A DNA stretch of 64,000 bases from Euclidia mi (lineage: Eukaryota; Arthropoda; Insecta; Lepidoptera; Erebidae). The stretch lies in NCBI GenBank assembly GCA_944739405.2, contig OX123191.2, positions 4,134,830-4,198,829 on the forward strand, written 5' to 3'. Below, one piece after another: positions 10,481 to 22,295 of the stretch (its first letter is position 1; the number at the start of each line of letters is the position of its first letter). The notes beneath the pieces were generated by a model. The model was not told the DNA's origin and ran no database searches. It saw only the letters and a program-made list of their open reading frames with translations. A program made the position numbers and the translations under genes.

Positions 10481-13400
10481 TCACGCCTGTTTCCTGGAGG
10501 GGTAGGCAGAGACTACGGAACGCCATTTGTAACGATCCAGACATATCTCTCTTGCTTCATTCACTCCCATCAGATTCCTCATGCATGCTCTTCTGTTCAG
10601 GGTACTTCTCACCTGTCCTGTTTTTAGGATGTTTCCAATCTGATCAGAGAACGTCCGCCTAGGTCTTCCCCTTCGTCCTGTCCCTTCCACACTTGCCTTA
10701 TATATCGGCTTGGTCAGTCTTTCGTCATCCATCCTCTCCACGTGCCCAAACCATCTTAGCATACCTTTCTTGATGCTTGTCACTACATCTTCTTTTACCC
10801 CACAACACTCTCTTATCACACAATTCTTTACCCTGTCAGTCAGAGAGACACCACACATATTTCTCAGTGCTCTCATTTCTACAGCATTTATTCTACTTTC
10901 ATGACTTTTCTGCCATACCCAACTATCACTATCATACATAAGAGTAGGTACTAACACCCCTCTATGGACAGCCAAACGTGCCTTTTTGGACACGTTTTGG
11001 CTATTCATAAACGCCTTCAGAGCTCCATTCACTCTATTACCTGCATTAACTCTTCTTGCAATATCTTCTACATTCTTACCATCTCTTGTAAACAGCGTAC
11101 CTAAATATATAAACTCATTCACTTGCTCCACTCGCTGTCCATCGATCATAACATTACAAGCCGTAACGCATTCCTCCTTTTCAAAAACCATAACTTTCGT
11201 TTTACTTACATTCACTTTCATTCCTTTCCTCTCTAACGCACCATGCATGATTGTTACCATCTCCTGCAACTCCTCCTCTGAACACGCAAGTATAACCTGA
11301 TCATCAGCAGAAAGGAGGCATTTGACAAGTAACTCATTCATCCTTAATCCACAATCACTATTTTTCAAGTCTTGCAAACAACTGTCCATGAAGAGGTGGA
11401 ACAGCCACGGCGACGCTACACATCCCTGTCTAACACCTGTGTTGATGGTAAACCAGTCAGTGTATGCCCCGTTTATCCTCACACAAGCTCTAGAATCCTC
11501 ATAAAGGGATTTCAGAGCTCGAATTAGGCTGCTGTTCACCCCATACATCGACAGTACCGACCACATTTCATTCCTCACCACTTTATCGTAAGCCTTTTCC
11601 AAATCCACGAATGCGCAGTAGACCTTTCGACTTTTGGCCAAAAATTTCTCGGCTATGCATCGCAAGGAAAAGACTTGATCCGTACACCCCATACCCTTTC
11701 GGAATCCCGCTTGTACATCCCATATTTTCTTGTCGGTTACTTTCATAACACTTTCAATCAGTACCTTCGCATAAAATTTTCCAACAATGCTGAGAAGGCT
11801 AATGCCTCTATAGTTTTTGCAGTCTTGTTTCGAGCCTTTTCCTTTATAAAGAGGCACAACTACCGCTGTGGCCCAGTCATCAGGTACTCGGCCGGTGCTC
11901 CAGCACAAGTTGAATAAACGCTGCAGCTGACTAACTATGATGCCCTGTCCAGCCTTCAGCATATCAACTGTAATCCTGTCATACCCTGCAGCCTTACCTA
12001 ATTCCATACTGGCCAGTGCCTTCAAAATTTCATCCACGCCAATATCGCTTTCATCATTGCTATCATTACCATTCATTTCACCTGTTGATGTCTCTGTCGT
12101 CGTTCTTTCAAATAATCCTTCAAAATACTCTTTCCATCCCTTCAGCACACACGATTCACCATTCAGTATCTTTACATTCTTGTCTCTGATTGCTGTGTAT
12201 TCTGAGGATTGAGTTTTTCCTCGAACTGCACGAACGGACTTCCAGAAAAACTTAATGTTTCTCCGAAAGTCGTCAGATAATCTACTATTAAACTCATCTT
12301 TCTTTTCCTCTTTTTTCCTTTTAACCATTTCTTTCACTATTCTTTTAGACCTAACAAACTCCTTTCTTGCTTTATCTATGTCATCACTCGTTGCCTTTCC
12401 CATTCTTTCATTTGCTCTGGCAGCCAACCAATCTAACCACGCTTTCTTCTTCTCTGATACTGCTGATTGTACATCCTTGTCCCACCATGTATTCTTAACC
12501 TTTCGTAGTTTCCTTCTCTTGATCACACCACATACTTCAGACGCTGCACATACTACCTCTTTTTTAAAGGAATGCCATAACTCTTCCATATCTTTTATGC
12601 CATCGAACCTCTCAAATCTTGCTATCAATCTTCGTTTATACTCATCTTTCACATCTTTCTCTTGCAGATTTTCTACTTTTATTCTTTCCAAGACCCTCTC
12701 TTGATTATTTTCTCGGTGTCGCCATCCTCTAAAGAGCTCACTTATCCGGCTTAACACCAAAAAGTGGTCTGTATGGATGCCGATCCCTCGAAAAACTCTC
12801 GTATCCAACACATTCTTTCTCAGTCGTTCATCTACTATTACAAAATCAATCATACTTATTCTAACATTTTTCGCCTCACGTGTATACAAATGTACCCTTT
12901 TGTGATCAAACATGGTGTTTGTCACACAAAGGCTCCACTCCAAACAAACCTCAAGCAGTTCTTTTCCATTTTCGTTCACACTCTTATCACCGAATCCACC
13001 TAAAACCCTTTCAAATCCATCTCGCTTTACTCCCACCCATCCATTGAAATCACCCACAGAAATAAATAGTAATAGAATGGTGAATGTCACGTCATCGCGT
13101 ACATTTCGCGCGTGCCACATTTCAACAAGCCCCGCCCACAGTGACGTATAGATAGTGAGGGGACACTAAGGAATTATTATCGATGTGTGTGTGTGTGATG
13201 TAGCTGTGGAAAATGAAATTATGTTATTGTTTATATAAAAACTGACCATTGCTGATTGTCAGGCAGAATAATGTTGTACAACATGTGTAAATACATGCGC
13301 TATAGTGCAATAGTTTGACACGCGCACCACGCCCATGTCACCGTTCTATTACTATTTATTTCTGTGAAATCACCGAACAAAATCAATCTCTCGTTATCCT

Positions 13401-13908
13401 TACAGGTCCTCAGAATCTCTCTTAAACTCTCCCAAAACTCCTGCCTTTCGTCTTTTTCTTGTTGTGACATACCCGTTACTATATTGACCGGGGCGTAAAC
13501 CCCTACAGTAAGAAGACGAGTAAGTCCTACTTTCATTCTCATCCATAGTAGCCTTGCATTTACACATTCAAACTCTTTTACGCACTCATTTATTCGCGCA
13601 GACAGTATTATGCCAACTCCCTTGCAGGCTCTGGTGGTACTATCTACTCCGGACCAATACGCCGTGTAGCTGCCATGCTTTGTAGTGTCACATCCTTTCT
13701 TTTTCGTTTCATTCACACACAGAACATCAATATTTCTATCATCCATCATCTGGCATACTTCATCCAATTTTCCGTCCATTCCACCGCCAACATTCAATGT
13801 TGCAAATCGGCTTTCCGTAGGCCGCTTTTCGCCCTCGCGGGAAACGAGACGTGACAGGTTGCGAACCTTGTCGCCGCCATTTGAAGAATAATTAATGTCT
13901 GTCCTCAT
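10481..13908 (-). pseudogene. RTE ORF: APE endonuclease plus reverse transcriptase, broken by a MITE
   Basis: The start ATG is at 13908. The first 178 or so codons form the N-terminal APE domain (ATLNVGG, CVNETKKKG, YWSGVD, LFGDF). At the GDFN motif the frame is split by a 312-bp MITE. From 13054 it continues uninterrupted to the stop at 10481 with DHFLVLSRI, RT motifs VVVPLYKGKG, YRGISLLS, DLEKAYDKV and GVRQGCVASP, the catalytic SADD box (both aspartates kept, tyrosine replaced by serine), and a C-terminal RWFGHVERM / GRRGRPRR motif. Insertion plus 8-bp duplication is 320 bases, so the frame is shifted, but both halves lie in one ancestral frame. There is no other visible lesion, which suggests recent activity before the MITE arrived. 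Confidence 0.9.
13055..13366. mobile_element. 312-bp MITE with 8-bp target duplication
   Basis: Perfect-ended inverted repeats start CACAGAAATAAATAGTAATA and extend to about 28 bases with one mismatch. The element is flanked by AAATCACC at 13047-13054 and 13367-13374. The interior is non-coding, with a (GT)n run and the palindrome ATGTTGTACAACAT. An 8-bp duplication points to hAT or P superfamily parentage; the ends do not decide between them. Confidence 0.85.
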
Positions 13909-14067
13909 AGCGTTCCCACGAGTAATAGGGATTTAAAAGGTCCATCCCCGCAGAGCCCTGTACGGGGGTAAGATGGAATACTAGCTGTGCCCTGTGACCA
14001 CTAACACAGGCACCCTCCGTTTGAGACCAGCTTGCCCTGTGGCCACGAATCCCTGATCTTATTAATA

Positions 14068-14402
14068 AGGCATACTACAGTATTAAAAAAATTCTCGAAG
14101 ACAAATATGATATTTAATAATTAGTTGTGACATGTAACCAAATTTACTTTCCATATAATTTAATATTACCTTGATTGACTTATTTGATTGAATTTTTTTT
14201 TGACATGTGTACTTTATTTATAACTAGAACATAATGTTGTTTCAATAATTTTTATATAACCATAATAAAATAATATATGATGGACGTTGCATGCCAAATG
14301 GCAGAATATAGCTGCACTAATGTTTGTTCTGTGACTGACAAAAACTATGTAAACATCTATGTATCACCTACATTCGCAATAAATTATTTGAATTTGAATT
14401 TG
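14068..14402 (+). repeat. 3' end of the LINE remnant that hosts the RTE
   Basis: Carries the last ORF codons, a stop at about 14115, then a 3' UTR ending GCAATAAATTATTTGAATTT with short tandem GAATTT units, a typical LINE terminus. Confidence 0.75.
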
Positions 14403-14470
14403 AGTCTGGGCGTACTTTTTGTCCGTCGGTTATATGTTTGTTAAATACCCCGTTGGGTTGAATTGTGTTG
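14403..14470 (+). repeat. SINE 3' fragment
   Basis: GTCTGGGCGTACTTTTTGTC and TATATGTTTGTTAAATACCC match the post-tRNA body of the SINE at 26000-26216. The tRNA-like head is missing. Confidence 0.55.
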
Positions 14471-14918
14471 AAGTTTTGGGCCAAATATATTTAAAGTGTT
14501 GCCATCGACACGATAAGTAAGTAAGTAATACCCCGTGAATTGGATATCACCTAGTGGGGGAATAATCTTTAAAAAAAATACAAATTATTTTGAAGGACAT
14601 TATTATTATTTTATTAGACGCTGTAGATTGCGGCAGCAGTTGGAGGGGGTGGGATCAAACTTGATCTGTATGCGTATATGTTTCTTGTTGTTGATCATAA
14701 TAACTAGTGCCTATTATAAAATTTTTGCTAAATATTGGTGTAAATACTCGACCATCAAATCTTTGAAAATAAATGTATGGGCATGCACATTTTCAGTTTC
14801 ACAGTACTGACACAATTCAACTCTGTGCTAGATAGTATGCAATCGCTCCGCGTCAAAAATGTTTCCCGTCACCGCTTTGTATAGGACTGACCATTGACTG
14901 CATTTTTGATTAAGTATG
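14471..14918. other. No gene seen
   Basis: AT-rich sequence with short random frames only. A few words near 14870 resemble 41690-41720, suggesting that block 2 may begin slightly earlier than stated. Confidence 0.5.
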
Positions 14919-17900
14919 TACAGAAACATTAATTAAAATATTATTTGATATTCATAAGCGTCATAACCGAAATGTTTGTGCCACTTGTGACCTAAGCTAT
15001 TTTGACTTGGGATTGGAAGCGGACTATTATGCGGCTGGTAAATATAATTCTTTAACTTACCTACGAAAAAAAAAGTGATATAATTTGAACCTTGAACCTT
15101 GTTTCCTCGATGCGGAATTTTAGTTCTGTCGGCTCCGATAGATGTCATGTCTTTGCCGTCGTACAATAGCCCCAATACTCAATATTTAATTGCACTGCAT
15201 AACTTACATATTGGTGTTATAGTGTTATAATAATACAGAAGAGAGGAGGATGTTACTTTTTAATAATATTATAAGCAGTAATTCCATTTAAATTTGGCCC
15301 CTGTGGTATATAGATACCGCCACGTTTGTAATGACCATTTGAAGCTGCAATAGCCTAGTGCTTAATTTAACAGACTGTCAGGTTTCAAGTTGCATACCCA
15401 CAGCACGCACCACTCACTTTTCAAAGCCATTGGTCCCGGCTGTCATTATGAGGTGCTAGTACTTTTGAAATGTTCAATACGTAAATCAAAAATATACTTT
15501 CGGGACTGTAATATGAGACATCATCTTACTTAACTTACTTATCACGTCAATTTCGTAACATTGACGTTCCCCTCGAAATTCAACGAAAGTTACTATTTAA
15601 TAATTACAGTAAACTACTAAAAATATTAGTTTTATCGGTTCAATAAAAAAAATCTGCGAGTTATTATTCATCGCCATTTCCTCGAAAATTATTTAGTGTT
15701 TTATGTTCGTGTCCGTTATTATTAGCCGAAACACTGATAAGACGCGTCACATATATAATTTGTGAGACTAAAACATATCAACATGCACTATATATTTTAA
15801 TATTTTATATATATTTTTTTATTTTGATTAATTATGTCGTAAGTACATATAATGCTCAGATTTTACTGACTATTTTTCGTATGGCGAATGATGAGTGATC
15901 AAAACTGACAGTTATATAGAATCCTCTTTACTCCAAATTACATTGGGATAGGGACAATTTATAAAGGGGAAGTTTTGTCCAGCAGTGGGATTGTGATAGA
16001 CTAACGGCCATTTTCAATATTCGATACATACATGGATTTGGAGATTCGAGATTCATGTTTGACATATTTTGTATGGAGCTTACGTCAAAAATGAATCTAA
16101 AATCTACAGATCTATGATCTCTTATATTGAATTCCGTAGTAAATCTCTTTAAAAACTGAAATATTAAACTTTCATCTCTTTGCAATATAGCGAATCGTCA
16201 AACCGAATGTAAATCGAAAGAACATTCATCAAATGTCGGAGAGCGTAATATATATTTTCAATAAAGAAACATCTTAAAATTCTTCGACTCTATATTTAAA
16301 TCAATTTTTATTCATTCAAATCGAGAGCATTCACCAACTTCTATTTACGTATAATAAAATCATTGAATGAATTCAATAGTACGTTCGTCTGTGAAGCATA
16401 ATTGAATAGAATCGAACCGCAGTCTAGTTAACTTAGCTCTGAAGCAATGATTTCCTATGTTTATATCTTAAAAAACACAAGTGTTCAAGTAAATGAGAAA
16501 TAATAGAGTTTCAGTAGCATACTAGTTTCAAGTCTTCATCTGTTTGGAAATAAAATAAACTCCTCAATTTTACCCTTGAGTTTTATTCATTTTTAAATTG
16601 TTGTTATTCTTCCTCTTTAAAACTTAAAAGCTTTGTACGCCGTCTTTGACGATCCTTGGCGTGCATCTTCAGCTCCATAAATAAAGTAATCCTTTCGTTT
16701 ATTTGCAATTATCAAATTTATAATCTTCTCGGCTGACCGAGTCCGACCTCATCAGGGCTTTTCTTCTATCATATCTGTTAATAAAGTTCGTATTATTAAG
16801 TTGATCAAATCTTACGTAGTTAATTAATCCGTATCTTTCATCTCTTTCTTCTTTCTTATGGCCCAAATGCTCTTATTTTCTTGAACAACGCTGTGTTGCT
16901 ACGTATATCTAATAAAGATGGCAAATAAGAATAATAAATATCGTCTCTTAGCTTTCCATACTAAATTTTTAGAAAAAAATCTGAAGTAAACTTTGTGTGA
17001 TAATATTGGACACGTACATGGAGGCTCTAGAATAAATTATCACTCAAATATTCCTCAAGCACTTTATTTTATTAGGTAAAAGAGGCTCAGAAAAAGTATA
17101 ACAATGTTTTGTGTATCACAACAAAAATTCACATAAAGCTCACTAAAAGTACACATAACACTTTTCAATTTAAACAGCAATTTTCACATAATTATGGTAA
17201 TTTTGCCTCATTACTAAACTCTATCAATAGCTCGAAGCTTGCATATGAAACTTGATATAATTCTGTATAATGTTTTTAAGTTACAACATTCACCGGGATT
17301 TAACTTTTGTTCCTTTTAATACTAATCTTTTCATTCACATAGATAATCAAAACATTTTAGTGATAAGTCATAATTTATTGTTGTTGTTTATTATTTATTT
17401 ACACAAACATACGTTTATCTTGGGTTAAATTTTGTATCAGTCGTTAATATTATATACAATAATTTCTATCAAATCCTTTCACATTATGAAAGATTAAAAT
17501 CATTTTATATACAAAATAACTTTAACATTTTAAATATAAAACAAGCAATACTGATTTTTAGGTATCTCTTTTTAGTAGTTATTGTATGGAACCGATTCTT
17601 CCATTTTTATAAATATCGCTCTTGTTTTTTAATTTTTAGTAACCTAACCTAATTGAATACAATGGTTGAAACTATGAGAATAATATTATAATACTAATAT
17701 TGACGTGACAACGTCTTATAAATTGGTTTGCCGGGTGACACTTCAAGAAACTGCGTTACGCTCCGCTCACGTTATGCGCTCACAATGAGAGCGAGTGAGA
17801 GGCACGCGTCCCGCCTAAGAGCGAAAGAGACAGACATAAAAAGTGAAAGGCACGCGTCTTTCATCCTTCTTCCTACTATACGAATGAATATTCACATTAA

Positions 17901-18865
17901 AATTATTTTACCACTCAAAGTCGTTGTCACGTAAAACTTTCGCCCGTATACCGACTTTACAGGCAACCAATTTTTTTTTTTAATAACGTTGGCTCTGCGT
18001 CGTATCTTAAGTATATTTTCTACTTTTTCATTTATTAACGACATTCTGATTCGTTCATGATTGAAAGGGTTGCCACTTGACATATAATTTGTCATTGCAT
18101 TTTGATTATATAATTAAGTTAATTTTGCTCACACTATAATTTATTTTTCTTCATTTTCATATAGACTAGTAGCATCAGATGAGAGCTAGCTAGCAAGATA
18201 CAGGTGCCTAAGGGCAGGATGTCCGAATCTAACAAGAGAGCACGCAAATGATCGACCTCTTTAATGGTTCTGGCCATTACGGAGGTCAACATAGTCGTTA
18301 CAACAACTCAATGGGGTGGAATACAGTGACACTTATCTGCATAGAATATTCCTATGATATTATTATGAGTTAAACATAACTCTGAAAAGAATAGTTTATA
18401 AGCATCATGACGTCGAAGCATCAATATAACACTTCTATTTAGGAAGGTACCCAAAATAGTCAAACATTAAATAATGTATTTCTCTCTGTATTTCGCTTGA
18501 TAAAGTTGGAACTCGGCTTGTTCCAAAGCTCATTCCGTTATACTTGGTCGAACTTATTTTAGGAATTGAATGTAAAACTTATACAATTAATAATCTAACT
18601 TAACAAATAGTTAGCTAAAGCACACTAAGGCCCACTTGCACAACGATTCTTAAATTGAATTAAGATGTATTTAACGAGAAAAAAAATATTAAACACCACT
18701 AGCGTCTTGCACAACGAAAAATTTGTCGAGTAATATGATTTAAGAACTGTCAAAATTAATTACCGAAAATCGGCTGTTTAGTGGCTAATTTCATTTAAGA
18801 ACTGTCACACTGATGTTGGCATCTTGTCATTAGCGACGAAAATTATCAATAATTATATAACTGGA

Positions 18866-18940
18866 CCGGACGACGCAGCAGGGGGAGGCCTATGTCCAGC
18901 AGTGGACGTCCCTAGGCTGACATGATGATGATGATGATAT
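18866..18940 (+). repeat. RTE-type tail fragment
   Basis: GGAGGCCTATGTCCAGCAGT, then GGACGTCCC and a GATGATGATGATGAT tail, the standard lepidopteran LINE-derived terminus. Confidence 0.75.
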
Positions 18941-18976
18941 AGCTGATAACAATATACCTACTTGTGTTATTGTTAA

Positions 18977-19800
18977 CCCTAGAATCCTACACTATTTGGC
19001 GCACATGTTATTCCTGCACTGGGGTGCTGGAACACCCCATACTAAAATGACTGTAATCCTTAAATTAAAAAAAAAAAACAATTCATGAAAATACGTTTTA
19101 TTAAACATCGGTAACTTGAGAACACAAATCAGCCTTATTACACAAAGTTAAATGTAGTTTGAGCAACAGCGCTTGTAGGATTTGGTTCTTTTTTGAGGAT
19201 CACTGCAATGGACTAAGTTGGCATCCGGTGACGGTCCTCCAAATGTTCATGTATCAGTTCCAAACCTAATTTCAAAACTGTCTGCTGAAACTTTATATTT
19301 AGCTTATTATTTGATCTTGAACACTTGTAAAGAACCCAGGAATTACAACTGGTCCCAACTTCTATTTCTTCCTCGCCAGATTTGTGGTCTAGAATAGAGC
19401 TTATTTCTTCGTAATTCAAACCTCTGACAGCCATCCGAAACAAAATAAATAAACTTCATTGAATTTTACCTTCATAATATCTAGAAATATCTGTATTTAA
19501 TTCATATAAGACTATTATTTTAATAAGTAATCAAATTTAATAACTTATTACATATAAATGAATCAATCGTAATAAATAAATAATCTTACGATTTTACTAC
19601 ACTGGGGTACTGGCGTACCCCACAGCACTTATACAGGCGACCACACAACACGGTCCCTCGTCACGGTATTGACGTAACGCGAGCGGTTGACACCAAACTA
19701 AAATACTCCGACGCGCGAATTCGTGGATATTAAAGAAATTGAAATATTTAGAAAACAAATCGGTGTGGGGTGCACCTGCACCCCATGTAGGGTTCTAGGG
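18977..19800. mobile_element. piggyBac-like element remnant
   Basis: The termini read CCCTAGAATCCTACA and, inverted, CCCTAGAACCCTACA, with TTAA on both sides (18973-18976 and 19801-19804). These are classic piggyBac-style ends and target duplication. The 824-bp interior keeps only the C-terminal part of a transposase (19213-19443, minus). Three short hairpin-forming words of the form GGGGT...ACCCC (or GCACCCC) lie near the ends. Confidence 0.85.
19213..19443 (-). pseudogene. piggyBac transposase C-terminal remnant
   Basis: A 76-residue frame contains the block RGLNYEEISS and then NSWVLYK followed by KLNIKFQQTVLKLGLELI. This resembles the C-terminal end of the catalytic region of piggyBac transposases, where an N-x-(W/F)-V-L-Y motif precedes a helix and the cysteine-rich tail. 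The catalytic aspartates are absent, so it is non-functional. The location inside piggyBac-type ends supports the call. Confidence 0.65.
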
Positions 19801-21179
19801 TTAATGCTCAAAAGTTTCTAGTTATTATTTGTCAATTGTCATTTCGTTGCTAGACGATTACAATGCGTTTTGTTTTATGCTCAAAGTATATATATTCTAA
19901 GGTTTTATGCGAAACCATACGCATAACATCGTTAAAATCGTAACAAAAAGGCTTCATGCCATGAAACAAAACGTAGAAACTACTTTACCGACCTCATAAA
20001 ATGTTTAACTAAATCTAAGCGTTGTTGTCGTTGTGCAAGAGGACGCTAAATACTTTTAACTTAAATTATTTTATGCTGTTAATTCTGTTCAAAAAAATTA
20101 AATTAAGGAGTGACTTAAATCAAACGTTACGCAAGTGGGCCTTAGTTTTAAATGAACCCGATCGTAGTCGCTACGCCGTAGCTCATTGCTACGAGGTGCT
20201 ACGGACGCAACGAATATTAGGCGTGTTGCATATTCGAGTAATCGTTTCCAAAAATAGAATATGAGTTGAAATAATATTATTTTTTATTTCTGTATAAAGC
20301 TATTGCGTTACTGACTGACAAACAGACAAAGCACAGTCGAAACTATTTGGCGCATGAAGCTGAAATTTGGCATGTATTTTCCTTGGGGACCGTATTTGGA
20401 CTCAAATTGATTTCGGAGTCGTCGTGATTTGGAGAAAACTGTTTGCTTTTTGAGTGAATAAGTTAGTTTAGGTAACTACCTGAACCAACACGACGACCAT
20501 CAAAATGACGTAACAACCATCAAATCACGACGACTCCGAAACCAGTTTGAGTTCAATTTGAAATACTAATATGAAAAAAAAAAAAAACAATATGAATTTA
20601 ACCGAAATATTAAGACATAAATTCATGTGCAAAAAGTTCAGAAGTACTTCTATTGAATTCTGGCACTTACAGTGTATAAAAATATAATTTTTGATCGTTG
20701 AATACTTACAATAATATTACTAAATACTTTTGACAAGCAGATCGAATCTCGGCAATCTAGTTTAGTTTTAAACTATAGGACCCGTGCTGCTCCACAGCAT
20801 ATTTTAATATTATAAAAAAGCTGTTACTTATAGGTATGAACATTGTAGCCTTATCTAATAAGTAAAAATATGATATTCTTACCAAAAATACTAAATAATA
20901 TCACAAAACTTATTTTCTCACAACATTGGCTTTGCGTTGCACCTTAGGTATCGTGAAATTTCCACCTTGGCATTACTGAATGGTTTGCCGCGCTATAGGG
21001 ATATAAAATATATAATATGTATAACTGAAATAAAGCTCTTATTAACGACTTCAAAAAAGGAGGATATCAATTCGATATGTACCTATGTATGTATAAACAG
21101 GTTCCCTGTCCCGTGTATCATATATGATTCATAACAATTGATTTTCTATTGTGTCTAGCGCCGGAAAGCTAATGGGCTA

Positions 21180-21380
21180 TTCTTACTGAAAATACTATTC
21201 CTATCAAAACTACTATTTGTACCAAAACTACTATTCATACTAACACTATCATATCTACCATTTTTTCAAAACTACCATTTCTAGTAAAACCGTCGGTGCT
21301 GTCAAAAGTACCTTTTCACTCAAAACTACTATTCTTACCAAAGCTAAGATTTCTACCATAACTACCACTTGTAATATAAT
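21180..21380. repeat. Degenerate minisatellite, unit about 18-20 bp
   Basis: Successive units read like ACTACTATTCNTACCAAA with strong drift (CAAAACTACTATTTGTACC, CAAAACTACTATTCATACT and so on). About nine to ten units are recognisable. Non-coding. Confidence 0.6.
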
Positions 21381-21458
21381 TATATGACAATAGTACTATA
21401 AACCGCTGTAATATGTTCCACATAAACAGTACTGTTAGCAATTAGAAACTGTTATACA

Positions 21459-22295
21459 ATTAAGAAAATTACAGATATTGACAATCTGACTGATGATAAA
21501 GAATTATTGTTTGCCACGGTAACGTGGAAAAATATTAACATTTTTATTACAGTTGTGTACTTACCACCCAACTTCCATGTAAAACAGTACCAAGAAGTCT
21601 TGACATGTATAGAAAATGCTGTAAGTGTTTATAGATCTGAGTATCAATCTATAATAGTTGGTGACTTTAATTTGAGTTCTTGTACTAATTCTATTAAAAT
21701 GCAATTTGAATCATTTTAAGACTATTGTAAGTTACGTCAATGTAATAATATGTGTAATAAGTACGGCTCCATCCTAGATTTAGTCCTATCATCACTTGAC
21801 TCCGCAAATATTAATATAACATCCGATACTGAACCTCTGGTACCGTTGGATTCCTATCACCCTACCTTAGAAATAATGGTCACTCTTGATAGAAGTGTTG
21901 TAATCGATAACAAATCATTAATCATTTTAAACAAAGATATTCACTTGAATTGGAATTTTCATAAAGCAGATTTTCACAGCTTGTATAGTGATATAAGAAA
22001 CATTAACTGGACAGATCTCATGCAACAACGCGATGTTGACAAAGCTGTTGATATTTTGTACAACAGATTAAATAACGTTATAAATGAACATGTTCCCTTG
22101 AAAAATAATTCTTACAATCGTAAATATGTTTATCCTACTTGGTACACTGGTGAAATAATCCATTATATCAAATTAAAGTATTTTAATTTAAGAAAGTATA
22201 AAAGCTACGGAATGCAATTTAATAGGGAGCTATTTAAATTCTACAGATGTAAAGTTAAAGAACTCATCAGAAATGCTTTCAAAGGCTATATATAA
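21459..22295 (+). pseudogene. LINE ORF2 N-terminal remnant: APE endonuclease
   Basis: The frame carries VVYLPPN, an IIVGDFNL motif and ILDLVLSS, the core of an apurinic endonuclease-like domain. One in-frame stop at 21717-21719 separates two open pieces. It is 5'-truncated: the first conserved asparagine region is missing. The downstream end (22295) closes with another stop before the RT region. An NWT/WKN-type linker and a basic YRCKVKELIR stretch follow, as usual between endonuclease and RT in Jockey/CR1-group proteins. Confidence 0.75.

Larger units (their letters stand above)
10466..14058 (-). mobile_element. Full-length RTE-clade non-LTR retrotransposon
   Basis: Bounded by a 9-bp duplication TTATTAATA at 10457-10465 and 14059-14067. 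Size without the internal MITE and its duplicated site is about 3.3 kb, normal for RTE elements. It has a single long ORF, a very short 3' region that ends in tandem TATG units, and a 5' leader of about 150 bases. Removing it restores the frame of the host LINE remnant. It is the apparent partner of the SINE that shares its tail. Confidence 0.85.
18628..20142. mobile_element. TA-flanked transposon with AGGCCCACTTGC ends
   Basis: The left end AGGCCCACTTGCACAACG and the inverted right end AGGCCCACTTGCGTAACG are flanked by TA at 18626-18627 and 20143-20144. The corresponding point in block 2 copy II (about 62700) is unoccupied. TA duplication suggests Tc1/mariner-like parentage. No transposase is present. 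A piggyBac remnant (18977-19800) and a RTE-type tail (18866-18940) are nested inside. Confidence 0.75.

Noticed and set aside
10710..13151. Plus-strand frames opposite the RTE ORF
   Set aside because: Shadows of the real minus-strand protein; leucine/serine-rich with no motifs.
20022..20264. 80-codon frame crossing the TA-element end
   Set aside because: It runs through the transposon terminus into block 2; no conserved content.
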